This document shows positions 6,096-13,152 of a DNA stretch of 13,864 bases, piece after piece. The notes under the pieces were generated by a model. The model ran no database searches and was not told the DNA's origin. It worked only from the letters and a program-made list of their open reading frames with translations. Numbering within the stretch: the stretch's first letter is position 1; each line of letters starts with the position of its first letter. The position numbers were made by a program, and so were the translations under genes. The stretch spans positions 1-13,864 of the forward strand of contig CAMPJH010000026.1 of NCBI GenBank assembly GCA_946886845.1, in the 5' to 3' direction. This stretch comes from an uncultured Sphingomonas sp. (GTDB lineage Bacteria; Pseudomonadota; Alphaproteobacteria; Sphingomonadales; Sphingomonadaceae).

Positions 6096-7187
6096 TTAGC
6101 GAAACCGCGCCGGCGAGAACGGAGCCGGATCGATCCGGGCGACCATCGGCTGTGGCTCAGCGTCGAGAAGCAGCGCGGCGGCCATCTTCGCGGCCGCTGG
6201 CGCCGTCTGGATCCCGAACCCGCCCTGGCCGGCGCACCAGAAAAAGCCGGGCCCGGCCGGATCCTCGCCGTAAACCGGGATCCGATCGGGCGCGAAGCTT
6301 CTCAGCCCCGCCCATTTCCGCTCGACCGCTTCGATCGGCCAGTCGACGACCTTCTCGAAACGGTCAATCGCTATGGCGACGTCGATCTCTTCCGGGGCGG
6401 CGTCGCACGGATCGCTGTCGATTTCATCGTGCGGGCTCAGCCACACCGTCCGGTCGCCCTCCCCCTTGAAGTAGAAGGTGCCAGCGGAGTCGTCGACCAG
6501 CGGCAGGTCGCGAAGCCCGGACCGCCCGACCCGAAGCTGGACCATGGTCCGGCGCTTTGGAGTGACGGACAGTGGCTCCACGCCCGCTGCAGCGGCGACC
6601 TCGTCGGCCCAGGCGCCGGCGGCGTTGACGATGATCGCCGCGGCGACGGTCGAGCCGTCCTCGAGCCGAACCTCCCAACCGCGCCCGCCACGCCTTGCCG
6701 AGTGAAACCGGGCGTCCGTCCGAAGCTTGCCACCGGCTCGGCGGAACTGGCGCAAATAAGCGGAATGCAGGCCGGCGACGTCGATGTCGGCGCAGCCCGG
6801 CTCGAACAGAGCGCGCCGCCACTCGGGCCGTATCCCGGGCACCATTTGCTCGAGCTCTGCCCGTTCGACGACTCGGGCTTCGATCCCCGGCGGGATTTGC
6901 GGCAGTTCGTCGCGCGTGATGTGGAGGTCTCCGCGCGTGCGAAGAAAGCCGTGGTCGGCGAAATCGGCGGGCGGCCGGTCCAGGAACGGGCGCGACGCGG
7001 TCGTTAGCTGGGAGACGGTCTCGCCCCCGTAGCTTTCCAGCCAGAAGGCGGCCGAGCGCCCGGTCGAGTGAAGCCCGCACTGGCTTTCGGCCTCGACCAG
7101 AAGCACCGGGCGATTCGGTGCAAGCTCGGCGCCAAGGCTGGCCCCGGCGATTCCGCCGCCGACGATCAGGACATCAATTTCACGCAC
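6096..7187 (-). CDS. FAD-dependent amino-acid oxidoreductase, D-arginine dehydrogenase-like (DAO family)
   Basis: Flavoprotein of the D-amino-acid oxidase/glycine oxidase fold, probably oxidising the amine of a D-amino acid or related compound. It has 363 residues from GTG 7187; an in-frame stop just upstream makes this the only plausible start, and its ribosome-binding site is weak. The N-terminal FAD motif is VLIVGGGIAGASLGAEL (residues 6-22). HSTGRSAA (40-47), ADIDVAGLHSAYLR (133-146), VNAAGAW (187-193), PKRRTM (210-215), FYFKG (238-242), WAGLRSF (292-298) and GQGGFGIQT (320-328) closely track Pseudomonas D-arginine dehydrogenase as I recall it. Y53, R212/R213, Y239 and R296 are kept. By that alignment, positions 48 and 87, His and Glu in that enzyme, are Phe and Asp here, so specificity may differ. 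The gene converges with the MAPEG gene and diverges from cpaA. Confidence 0.88.
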   Translation of the reverse strand: MREIDVLIVGGGIAGASLGAELAPNRPVLLVEAESQCGLHSTGRSAAFWLESYGGETVSQLTTASRPFLDRPPADFADHGFLRTRGDLHITRDELPQIPPGIEARVVERAELEQMVPGIRPEWRRALFEPGCADIDVAGLHSAYLRQFRRAGGKLRTDARFHSARRGGRGWEVRLEDGSTVAAAIIVNAAGAWADEVAAAAGVEPLSVTPKRRTMVQLRVGRSGLRDLPLVDDSAGTFYFKGEGDRTVWLSPHDEIDSDPCDAAPEEIDVAIAIDRFEKVVDWPIEAVERKWAGLRSFAPDRIPVYGEDPAGPGFFWCAGQGGFGIQTAPAAAKMAAALLLDAEPQPMVARIDPAPFSPARFR

Positions 7188-7236
7188 AGCCGGCGATGGT
7201 TACGGTTTTGAAAGCCGCGCCGTCTACCTCGGCGCC

Positions 7237-7710
7237 ATGATGAATTTCGGATTCACCGAATCGCTGCTGGCAATTCTGGCACTGCTGCTCGTCGTGGCGG
7301 CGGTCATCGATGTGCGCACCTATGTGATCTCGAATCGGCTGAACCTCGCCGTCGCTTTGCTCGCCCCGGTCTTCTGGTGGTCCATCGGGCTGCCGCTGTG
7401 GCCGAATGTCGCGATCCAGCTCGCTTTGGCCCTTGGCGTCTTCACGCTTCTCGCTCTCCCCTTCTGTCTCGGCATGATGGGTGGCGGCGACGTCAAGCTC
7501 GGCGCGGCCCTGGCCTTGTGGTTCCCGCCCGACGCGATTCTGGCGTTCCTGGTGATCATGTCGCTCGCCGGCGGCGTCCTGACGCTTGTCGTGGTCGCCG
7601 TTCACCGGCTTCGAAAAAAAGAGGGCCGGCCCGAGATTCCCTATGGGGTGGCGATCGCAATCGGCGGTCTCGCGATTCTCACCCAACGCTTTCTTAACCA
7701 ATTTGCCTGA
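7237..7710 (+). CDS. cpaA: Prepilin peptidase CpaA/TadV
   Basis: Inner-membrane aspartic protease of the A24 family that cleaves the leader of Flp-type prepilins and TadE/F pseudopilins. It has 157 residues, the short form lacking the N-terminal methylase domain. The catalytic aspartates are D25 (VIDVRTYVISNRLN) and D85 in the GGGD motif of GMMGGGDVKLG (79-89). Hydrophobic segments run at about 8-24, 36-50, 60-77, 93-117 and 135-148. Two adjacent ATGs (7237, 7240) could start it, and no strong ribosome-binding site is seen. It is the first visible gene of the Tad locus. No flp pilin precedes it, which is unusual since the pilin gene often sits there. Confidence 0.94.
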   Translation: MMNFGFTESLLAILALLLVVAAVIDVRTYVISNRLNLAVALLAPVFWWSIGLPLWPNVAIQLALALGVFTLLALPFCLGMMGGGDVKLGAALALWFPPDAILAFLVIMSLAGGVLTLVVVAVHRLRKKEGRPEIPYGVAIAIGGLAILTQRFLNQFA

Positions 7711-7755
7711 TGTCTGTCGCAATTCGAAGGGGCCCGCAGGGGAGGCGATTTCGCC

Positions 7756-8760
7756 ATGGATTTTAAGAAAGTCGTGCTTCTAGTCGGAGCGCTCATGGTC
7801 GCGGCAGTGACTGCCATCATGGCCAAGAACATGTTCACCGGTGCCGGGGCCAACCAGGCCGCGGCAAGGCCCGCGGAAGAGCTGGGCGCCAAGGTGCTGG
7901 TTGCGCGCAAGGCGCTTCCGGTCGGCACCATCATCGACCCTTCGAGCATCGGTTTCGAGCCGTGGCCGAAGAACTCGGTCCAGCCGGCCTTCTTTGTCCA
8001 GGGCACTCCGGATTCCGATCCGTCGAAGTTGCTCGGGACCGTCGTCCGCTTTCCGATCACCGCCGGCCAGCCGCTGACCCGCGGTGCGCTGGTGGGACCG
8101 CAGGACCGCGGCTTCCTCGCCGCTGCGCTCGGCCCTGGAATGCGTGCGATCACCGTTCCCGTGGGCACGTCGGGCGGCGTCGCCGGCTTCGTTTTCCCGG
8201 GCGACCGCGTCGACATGGTGTTGACGCAGGACGTCAAGGGCGGCGGCGACGGCGCCCCGCTCAAGGTCTCCGAGACCATCATCCGCAATATCCGGGTGCT
8301 TGCGACCGACCAGCGGATCGACAGCAAGGACGCCGAGGGCAAGACGATCGTGAAGACGTTCAACAACGTCACGATCGAGGTCACTCCGCGGATCGCCGAA
8401 AAGGTCGCGGTCGCGCAGAGCCTCGGCAGCCTGTCGCTGTCGCTCCGCTCGATCGCCGATCAGACATCCGAGCTCGAGCGCGCGGTTGCGTCGGGCGAGG
8501 TCAAGGTGCCGCAGGGCACCGATCCGACCGACGAGCGCCGGCTTCTGACTGCGTTCGCCAATCGGCCAATGGACAAGAACACGACCTTTACGACCGGCGG
8601 CGACGTGTCGCGCTTTCAGCGCCGTTCGGTCCCGTCGGCGGCGCCTTCGGCCGCGGCCGGGACGTCGGCCGCCGCGCCTGTCCCGGCAGCCCCGGCCGGC
8701 CCCGTCGTGCGGGTGTCGCGCGGCAACAGTGTCTCTGTCGTTCCGGTGGGAGCTCGCTAA
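7756..8760 (+). CDS. cpaB: Flp pilus assembly protein CpaB/RcpC
   Basis: Periplasmic Tad pilus protein, anchored by an N-terminal transmembrane segment (residues 5-22), thought to work with the secretin CpaC. It has 334 residues. A SAF-like domain covers about 45-112 (VLVARKALPVGTIIDPSSI, ITAGQPLTRGAL). The RcpC/CpaB domain covers about 120-240 (GMRAITVPVGTSGGVAGFVFPGDRVDMVLT, then TFNNVTIEVTPRIAEKVAVAQSLGSLSLSLR as consecutive blocks). The tail from about 293 to 318 is Ala/Pro-rich and probably disordered. AGGGGAGG lies about ten bases before ATG 7756. Its stop is one base before the cpaC ATG. Confidence 0.95.
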   Translation: MDFKKVVLLVGALMVAAVTAIMAKNMFTGAGANQAAARPAEELGAKVLVARKALPVGTIIDPSSIGFEPWPKNSVQPAFFVQGTPDSDPSKLLGTVVRFPITAGQPLTRGALVGPQDRGFLAAALGPGMRAITVPVGTSGGVAGFVFPGDRVDMVLTQDVKGGGDGAPLKVSETIIRNIRVLATDQRIDSKDAEGKTIVKTFNNVTIEVTPRIAEKVAVAQSLGSLSLSLRSIADQTSELERAVASGEVKVPQGTDPTDERRLLTAFANRPMDKNTTFTTGGDVSRFQRRSVPSAAPSAAAGTSAAAPVPAAPAGPVVRVSRGNSVSVVPVGAR

Positions 8761-8761
8761 C

Positions 8762-10186
8762 ATGACAAGGTACAAAAACACACTCGCGACGGCGGCAATC
8801 GCCCTCGCGGTCGGCCTCGGCAGCGTCGCTGCCGCGGCGCCGGCGGCGGCGCAATCGGTGGCTTCGACGCCGTCGGAAACCTTGAACCTGTCGCAGGGGA
8901 CCGGAACGCTGGTTCGCCTGTCCGGGCCGATGACCGACGTGTTCATTTCCAACGATTCGGTCGCCGACGTCCAGGTTCGCTCTGCTAGCCAGCTGTACAT
9001 CTTCGGCAAAGGCCGCGGCGAGACCACCGTCTATGCGACCGGCAAGGGCGGACGGGTCGTCTATTCCGCCAACGTCCGGGTCGGCCACAACATCAGCTCC
9101 GTCGGCGAAATGCTCAATCTGGCTATGCCGGAAGCAAACATCAGCGCGACGCCGATGAACAATCTGGTCCTGCTGACCGGCACCGTTTCCGCGCCCGAAG
9201 ATGTCGAGGAAGCGCAGCGCCTGGTCCAGGCCTATGTCGGCGAAGGCACGCAAGTGGTCAGCCGCCTGCGCAGCGCGACTCCGCTGCAGGTCACCTTGAA
9301 GGTCAAGATCGCTGAAGTCAGCCGGACCCTGCTCAAGTCGATCGGCGTCAACCTGCTGGCGGAAAGCGGCGGCATTGGCATCATGCAGGGACAGGGCATT
9401 TTCCTGCCGCCTCCCGGAGAGGTGAGCGAAACCGGCCCGCAAGTTCTGCGCAACGTCATCGGTTCGACGCTGTTTGGCCAGGGCAAGCTGTTTGGAATTG
9501 ACGTCCTCAGCTCGCTCGATCTCGCCGAGACCGACGGCCTGGTGACAACTCTCGCGGAACCGAACCTCACCGCTTTGTCGGGCGAAACCGCCAGCTTCCT
9601 TGCCGGCGGCGAGTTCCCGATCCCGGTGTCGCAGTCGCTCGGCTCCGTCGCCATCGAGTATAAGCAATATGGCGTTTCCCTCGCCTTCACCCCGATCGTT
9701 CTTGCCGACGGCCGCATCTCGATGCGGGTTCGCCCGGAAGTGAGCGAGCTGTCGGCCGAAGGATCGATCCGCCTGAACGGCTTCGATGTTCCGGCCCTGA
9801 CAACGCGGCGCGCCGAAACGACCGTCGAGCTCGGCTCGGGACAGAGCTTCATGCTCGCCGGCCTGCTTCGCAACACCAACACCAACAATATCGACAAGGC
9901 GCCGTTCCTCGGCGACCTGCCGATCCTCGGCGCCCTGTTCCGCTCGACCAGCTTCCGCCGTCAGGAAAGCGAGCTGGTGATCATCGTCACGCCGTACCTC
10001 GTGCGGCCGGTCAGCGGGCGCATGGCGCTTCCGACCGACGGTTACCGTGCGCCGACCGACGCCGAGCGGATCTTCCTGGGCCAGAACTACAAGGGCGTCA
10101 GCGGACCTGCCGCCACTGCGCCGGCTCCAGCCCCGACCATCGGCGGAACGGCCGCCACAACCGCCGCGCCAGGCTTCAAGCTGTGA
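8762..10186 (+). CDS. cpaC: Flp pilus outer-membrane secretin CpaC/RcpA
   Basis: Secretin through which the Flp pilus crosses the outer membrane. The start at ATG 8762 gives 474 residues with a Sec signal peptide (MTRYKNTLATAAIALAVGLG onward, cleavage near APAAA-QS at residue 30). An upstream in-frame ATG at 8729 lies inside cpaB and would spoil the signal peptide. Regions in order: pilus/secretin N domain 40-108, BON-like domain 110-170 (NNLVLLTGTVSAPEDVEEAQRLV, as two parts), and the secretin core 175-415 with FTPIVLADGRISMRVRPEVSEL (parts, 309-330), GSGQSFMLAGLLR and the signature PFLGDLPILGALFRSTSF (381-398). The tail after 445 is Ala/Pro/Thr-rich. It follows cpaB by one base. Confidence 0.97.
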   Translation: MTRYKNTLATAAIALAVGLGSVAAAAPAAAQSVASTPSETLNLSQGTGTLVRLSGPMTDVFISNDSVADVQVRSASQLYIFGKGRGETTVYATGKGGRVVYSANVRVGHNISSVGEMLNLAMPEANISATPMNNLVLLTGTVSAPEDVEEAQRLVQAYVGEGTQVVSRLRSATPLQVTLKVKIAEVSRTLLKSIGVNLLAESGGIGIMQGQGIFLPPPGEVSETGPQVLRNVIGSTLFGQGKLFGIDVLSSLDLAETDGLVTTLAEPNLTALSGETASFLAGGEFPIPVSQSLGSVAIEYKQYGVSLAFTPIVLADGRISMRVRPEVSELSAEGSIRLNGFDVPALTTRRAETTVELGSGQSFMLAGLLRNTNTNNIDKAPFLGDLPILGALFRSTSFRRQESELVIIVTPYLVRPVSGRMALPTDGYRAPTDAERIFLGQNYKGVSGPAATAPAPAPTIGGTAATTAAPGFKL

Positions 10187-10212
10187 GCCGGGCGATGAGA
10201 AAGGATGCGATG

Positions 10213-10842
10213 ATGCGTACGAAACTGATCGCCGTTCTGCTCGCCTCCGCGGTTGCGAGCTGTGCGACTCCCGACAACGGTCCCGCCGATCGCGGCCTAA
10301 GCTCGGTCAACGAGCCGGTGCTCAGCCGGGCGACGTTCGCCCTCGACCTGGCTGCTCCTAGCGGAGCGCTCGCGCCGGAGGAATCGGCGCGGCTCGACGG
10401 CTGGTTCCGTGGCCTGGAGCTCGGTTACGGCGATTCGATCTACGTCGACGGCGCCTATTCCGACGAAGCGCGCGTCCAGGTGGCCGAAGTCGCCGGACGC
10501 TACGGGATGCTGGTGCTTCCGGCCGCGCCGGTGACCGCCGGGATGGTTCCCGCGGGCACCGTCCGGGTGGTCGTCAGCCGCAATCGTGCGGAAGTGCCTG
10601 GCTGTCCTAACTGGAGTACCGCAGCGGCGCCGAACTTCGAAAATCGCAGCATGTCCAATTTCGGATGCGGGGTGAATTCGAACCTCGCCGACATGGTCGC
10701 CAATCCCGAGGACCTGTTCCACGGCCGTGAAGGAACCGGCGTCGGCGACGCTCTGACTTCCAGCAAGGCCGTCGATTACTACCGCAAGGCCAAGCCGACC
10801 GGCGAAAAGGGCCTCCTGGACGTCAACTCGAAGAAGGATTGA
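10213..10842 (+). CDS. cpaD: Pilus assembly lipoprotein CpaD
   Basis: Outer-membrane-associated lipoprotein of alphaproteobacterial Tad systems, thought to assist the CpaC secretin. With ATG 10213 (AAGGA seven bases upstream) it has 209 residues and starts MRTKLIAVLLASAVASCATP, with lipobox VASC and lipid cysteine C17. ATG 10210, or GTG 10183 overlapping the cpaC stop, would be alternative starts; the latter would add ten residues before a normal signal peptide. The family signatures GCPNWS, NFGCGVNSNLADMVANPEDL and GVGDALTSSKAVDYYRK lie in the C-terminal half. Its TGA overlaps the possible ATG 10842 of cpaE. Confidence 0.93.
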   Translation: MRTKLIAVLLASAVASCATPDNGPADRGLSSVNEPVLSRATFALDLAAPSGALAPEESARLDGWFRGLELGYGDSIYVDGAYSDEARVQVAEVAGRYGMLVLPAAPVTAGMVPAGTVRVVVSRNRAEVPGCPNWSTAAAPNFENRSMSNFGCGVNSNLADMVANPEDLFHGREGTGVGDALTSSKAVDYYRKAKPTGEKGLLDVNSKKD

Positions 10843-10844
10843 TG

Positions 10845-12113
10845 ATGAACGCTCCGTTTCAGGCACGCGCCGGACTGCGCGACCCCTTCACCGCCTTCGT
10901 CTGCGACGATGCGACGGCCGACATGCTTCGTCCGGTCGCGGTCGAGCATGGCTGGAGCCCGGAGAAGGTCAACAAGGGCGGGCTTCGCAACGCGGTCCAG
11001 TCGCTGTCGGTTTCCGCCAGCCCGAACATCCTGTTCGTCGACCTGTCGGAATCGGCCGATCCGCTGAATGACATCAACGCGCTCGCGGAAGTCTGCGAGC
11101 CCGGCACGATCGTCATCGCCGCCGGCGCCGTCAACGACGTACGCCTCTACCGCGACCTCGTCTCCAGCGGCATCCACGACTACCTCCTGAAGCCGTTCAC
11201 CGTCGACCAGCTCCGCGACAGCTTCGCCCATGCGCAGATGATCCTCTCGGGCCCGCGCGGCGAAGCCCAGGCCGACAAGCCGCACGTCATGGCGGCGGTA
11301 ATCGGAGTCCGCGGCGGAGTCGGCGCATCGTCGATGGCGACCTCGCTGGCCTGGATGCTTGGCCAGCGCGCCCATCGCTCGACTGCGCTGCTCGACCTCG
11401 ACGTGCATTTCGGAACCGGCGCGCTGTCGCTCGACCTCGAGCCCGGCCGCGGACTTACCGACGCAATCGAAAATCCAAGCCGTATCGACGGCCTGTTCAT
11501 CGAGCGAGCCATGGTTCGCGCCAACGACAAGCTGTCGGTGCTGTCGGCGGAAGCGCCGATCCATCAGCCGCTGATGACCGACGGAAGCGCTTTCTTCCAC
11601 CTCCAGGAAGAGATGCGCAACGCCTTCGAATCGACGGTGATGGACCTGCCCCGGCACATGCTGATTCAGCATGCGCACCTGGTCCACGATGCGCATGTCG
11701 CGGTGGTCGTCGCCGAGCTCACGCTTGCCGCCACCCGCGATGCTATTCGAATCCTCGCCTGGCTGAAGTCGAATGCTCCGCAGACCAAGGTGATCGTCGT
11801 CGCCAACGGCGTGCCCTCGGGCGGCGCCCTGGAAATCAGCCGCAAGGATTTCGAGCAGTCGATCGAGCGCTCGGTCGATGTCGTCTTCCCATTCGATTCC
11901 AAGCTTGCCGCCCAGTCGGCCAAGCTCGGCAAGCCGCTCGCGGAGATCGCGACCGGCAAGGCGGCCGCGCCGTTCAATTCGCTGCTCAACATGGTCCTTA
12001 GCCATGCCAGCGAGGATGGCGCGAACGAGGCCGCCGAGAAGTCGGGTGGGTCGAAGTCGTTGGTGGATAATCTCAAGTCGATGCTCGCCAAGCCGAAGGC
12101 GAAAGCGGCGTAA
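10845..12113 (+). CDS. cpaE: Pilus assembly/localisation ATPase CpaE (TadZ)
   Basis: Cytoplasmic ParA/MinD-related protein that positions the Tad pilus machine at the cell pole in studied systems. From ATG 10845 (AAGGA six bases upstream) it has 422 residues; ATG 10842, overlapping the cpaD stop, is one codon earlier. Residues 14-135 form a receiver-like domain with D21/D22, D66 (LFVDLSES) and K116 (YLLKPFT). Residues 147-385 form the ATPase domain. Its P-loop reads RGGVGASS (156-163): Arg and Ala stand where ParA/MinD proteins have the two lysines, a degeneracy known in CpaE/TadZ. LLDLDVHFGTG (182-192) is the switch I-like segment. The C-terminus (about 390-422) is Lys/Ala/Ser-rich. The next gene in the family order, cpaF, is absent. 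Confidence 0.95.
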   Translation: MNAPFQARAGLRDPFTAFVCDDATADMLRPVAVEHGWSPEKVNKGGLRNAVQSLSVSASPNILFVDLSESADPLNDINALAEVCEPGTIVIAAGAVNDVRLYRDLVSSGIHDYLLKPFTVDQLRDSFAHAQMILSGPRGEAQADKPHVMAAVIGVRGGVGASSMATSLAWMLGQRAHRSTALLDLDVHFGTGALSLDLEPGRGLTDAIENPSRIDGLFIERAMVRANDKLSVLSAEAPIHQPLMTDGSAFFHLQEEMRNAFESTVMDLPRHMLIQHAHLVHDAHVAVVVAELTLAATRDAIRILAWLKSNAPQTKVIVVANGVPSGGALEISRKDFEQSIERSVDVVFPFDSKLAAQSAKLGKPLAEIATGKAAAPFNSLLNMVLSHASEDGANEAAEKSGGSKSLVDNLKSMLAKPKAKAA

Positions 12114-12120
12114 CCATGCG

Positions 12121-12147
12121 GACGGCCGAGCCGAACGCCCGGCCGTC
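12121..12147 (+). repeat. 8-bp GC-rich hairpin between cpaE and tadB
   Basis: GACGGCCG (12121-12128) and CGGCCGTC (12140-12147) form a perfect 8-bp stem around an 11-base loop, in the 56-bp spacer between cpaE and tadB. It starts seven bases after the cpaE stop. No T-run follows, so a canonical terminator is not indicated; partial termination, RNase protection of the upstream message or simple chance are alternatives. The tadB ribosome-binding site (AAAGGA at 12153-12158, GGA at 12161-12163) follows it. Confidence 0.5.
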
Positions 12148-12169
12148 GCCTGAAAGGAATGGACGGTAG

Positions 12170-13138
12170 ATGTTTCTCTATCTGATCCTCATCGCCGGAG
12201 CCTTCGGGGTCGCGCTGCTGCTGCTCAACCTGATGAGCGGCCCGTCGCCGGCGAAGGCGCTGAAACGGCGTATCGAAGCGATGAAGGAGCGTCATGCCGA
12301 AGGCGTGACGGCCGCCGCCCAGGCGCAAATCCGCAAGCTGATGGCGGCCCGCGTGAGCCGGTTCGACGGCTTTGCCTCGTCGATCATCCCGCGCCCGGCG
12401 CTGCTTCGCAAACGGCTCGAAATGACCGGCCGCGACATCGGCCTTGGCAAATATGCCTTGTTCTCGCTCGGGCTGGCGGCCTCGGTGATCGCCTTGCTTG
12501 CGATCCGCGGCGTGCCGTTCTTCCTCGCCTTTTTCGTCGGCCTGTTCGTCGCCCTCGGCGTCCCGCATTTCGTCATCGGCAAGATGATCACCCGCCGACT
12601 CAACAAGTTCAATTCCAACTTTCCCGACGCGATCGAGCTGATGGTGCGCGGCCTTCGCTCGGGCCTGCCGATCACCGAGACTCTCGGCATCGTCGCCGCG
12701 GAAATCGGCGGACCGGTCGGGCTTGAGTTCCGCGCCGTTGCCGACAAGATGAAGATCGGCCGGACGATGGAGGCGGCGCTCCAGGAAACCGCCGACCGGC
12801 TGGGAACGCCAGAATTCCAGTTCTTCGTGATCACCCTGGCGATCCAGCGCGAAACCGGCGGCAATTTGGCCGAAACGCTCTCGAACCTGTCCGACGTGCT
12901 TCGCAAGCGCGCACAGATGAAGCTGAAGATCCGCGCCATGAGCTCGGAGTCCAAGGCATCGGCGATGATCGTCGGCTCGCTGCCGTTCGTGGTGTTCACC
13001 CTCGTTTGGATGATCAACCCTGGTTACATGGGCGACTTCTTCACCGACCAGCGGCTGATCGTCGCCGGCCTTGGCGGGCTGGTGTGGATGAGCATCGGCG
13101 TGTTCATCATGGCCAAGATGGTCAATTTCGAGATTTGA
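12170..13138 (+). CDS. tadB: Tad pilus inner-membrane platform protein TadB
   Basis: Type II secretion F-family protein that forms, with TadC, the inner-membrane platform on which Flp pilins are polymerised. It has 322 residues. Transmembrane segments are at about 3-21, 95-112, 115-136, 267-283 and 297-315. The T2SSF domain spans about 150-280 (FPDAIELMVRGLRSGLPITE at 151-170, ETGGNLAETLSNLSDVLRKR at 228-247). It starts at ATG 12170, right after a TAG ending a 17-codon ORF. In this pathway the platform needs the CpaF/TadA ATPase, which is not encoded at the usual place just upstream. Its TGA overlaps an ATG (TGATG) that opens only a three-codon frame, so tadC starts later. Confidence 0.95.
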   Translation: MFLYLILIAGAFGVALLLLNLMSGPSPAKALKRRIEAMKERHAEGVTAAAQAQIRKLMAARVSRFDGFASSIIPRPALLRKRLEMTGRDIGLGKYALFSLGLAASVIALLAIRGVPFFLAFFVGLFVALGVPHFVIGKMITRRLNKFNSNFPDAIELMVRGLRSGLPITETLGIVAAEIGGPVGLEFRAVADKMKIGRTMEAALQETADRLGTPEFQFFVITLAIQRETGGNLAETLSNLSDVLRKRAQMKLKIRAMSSESKASAMIVGSLPFVVFTLVWMINPGYMGDFFTDQRLIVAGLGGLVWMSIGVFIMAKMVNFEI

Positions 13139-13152
13139 TGGGCGATTAGACC

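Noticed and set aside
8729..8761. Earlier in-frame ATG for cpaC inside cpaB
   Set aside because: It would put 11 residues before a clean Sec signal peptide; ATG 8762 directly after the cpaB stop is better.
7780..9027. A 415-codon minus-strand frame opposite cpaB and cpaC
   Set aside because: Arg/Asp/Gly-rich shadow of two well-defined Tad genes with no motif of its own.
10779..12005. A 408-codon minus-strand frame opposite cpaE
   Set aside because: Antisense to the receiver and ATPase motifs of CpaE; no family features.
13137..13149. ATG overlapping the tadB stop (TGATG) as the tadC start
   Set aside because: That frame reads only Met-Gly-Asp before a TAG; the TadC frame starts at ATG 13153.
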